Below, piece by piece: positions 31,121 to 31,201 of a stretch of DNA of 31,201 nucleotides; positions within the stretch are counted from its first letter, which is position 1; each line of letters opens with the position of its first letter. A program made the translations under genes and the position numbers. The notes below the pieces were generated by a model. It was not told where the DNA came from, ran no database searches, and saw only the letters and a list, made by a program, of their open reading frames with translations. This DNA is from Gammaproteobacteria bacterium. GTDB lineage: Bacteria > Pseudomonadota > Gammaproteobacteria > Pseudomonadales > Pseudohongiellaceae. Where the stretch lies: contig JAESUT010000139.1 in assembly GCA_016762995.1 (NCBI GenBank), positions 1 through 31,201 on the forward strand, written 5' to 3'.

Positions 31121-31201
31121 TCATGGCATCCAGGCATAACTAAACTTGGCGAATACTGTGCGGTTAGTTTTCTCGATGGCATCATAGGTATCGTTTTGAA
31201 A
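31121..31201 (-). CDS. C-terminal end of an unidentified protein (partial)
   Basis: An open minus-strand frame enters from the right edge and ends at TGA (31121-31123) after 26 codons. The end reads NRTVFAKFSYAWMP, alternating polar and aromatic residues like a last outer-membrane beta strand. It lies 138 nt upstream of the gcvT ATG at 30982 on the same strand. It is too short for a family call. Confidence 0.4.
   Translation of the reverse strand, partial: FQNDTYDAIEKTNRTVFAKFSYAWMP

Noticed and set aside
1..31201. tRNA, rRNA and CRISPR arrays
   Set aside because: No cloverleaf-like intergenic sequence, no rRNA-like stretch and no regularly spaced direct repeats were seen; most of the window is covered by coding sequence.

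Overview
The window looks like a chromosomal segment of a marine-type gammaproteobacterium, perhaps near Cellvibrionales or Pseudomonas relatives. The reason is the gene order of a Pseudomonas-like LPS-core locus (waaF-waaC-waaG-waaP-tandem kinase-carbamoyltransferase, then lpxL, hldE and waaA nearby), together with a gcvT-gcvH-gcvP operon. The taxon is an inference from gene content; no composition statistics or searches were run.

Left third (1-9288, + strand). A GspE/PulE-type ATPase runs off the left edge. It is followed by an LPS inner-core block: two heptosyltransferases (waaF, waaC), a GT4 glucosyltransferase (waaG), the heptose kinase waaP, a double kinase-domain protein and a NodU/CmcH-type carbamoyltransferase. 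Between waaC and waaG sits a 263-bp non-autonomous IS5-type miniature element, with imperfect terminal inverted repeats of about 32 bp and a TTAG target duplication. Its right end lies 7 nt before the waaG ATG.

Middle (9304-19662). A minus-strand pair (lpxL-like acyltransferase and a polytopic GT-C-like membrane protein) diverges from hldE. A two-gene minus-strand unit (FAD oxidoreductase and aldo/keto reductase) diverges from waaA, and pepQ converges on waaA. Three small genes follow: MAPEG, DUF1330 and YbjQ/UPF0145. Most of 1.7-17 kb therefore serves one purpose: making ADP-heptose (hldE), acylating lipid A (lpxL), adding Kdo (waaA), and building, phosphorylating and probably carbamoylating the core.

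Accessory cassette (19871-26314, + strand). After a stretch with three inverted repeats comes a tight unit: an atypical LpxL-superfamily acyltransferase, an acyl carrier protein, an HlyD-type adaptor, a C39-peptidase ABC exporter, a protein with a RAYT/Y1-transposase fold whose HUH metal site is destroyed, and (after a gap) an unrecognised membrane protein with a C-terminal coiled coil. An ACP plus acyltransferase beside a leader-cleaving exporter suggests export of an acylated peptide or protein. No double-glycine precursor is visible. This is the most likely undescribed system in the window.

Right end (26342-31201, - strand). The glycine cleavage genes gcvT, gcvH and gcvP lie in one direction. 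The last 26 codons of a further minus-strand gene enter from the right edge. No rRNA, tRNA or CRISPR array was seen.
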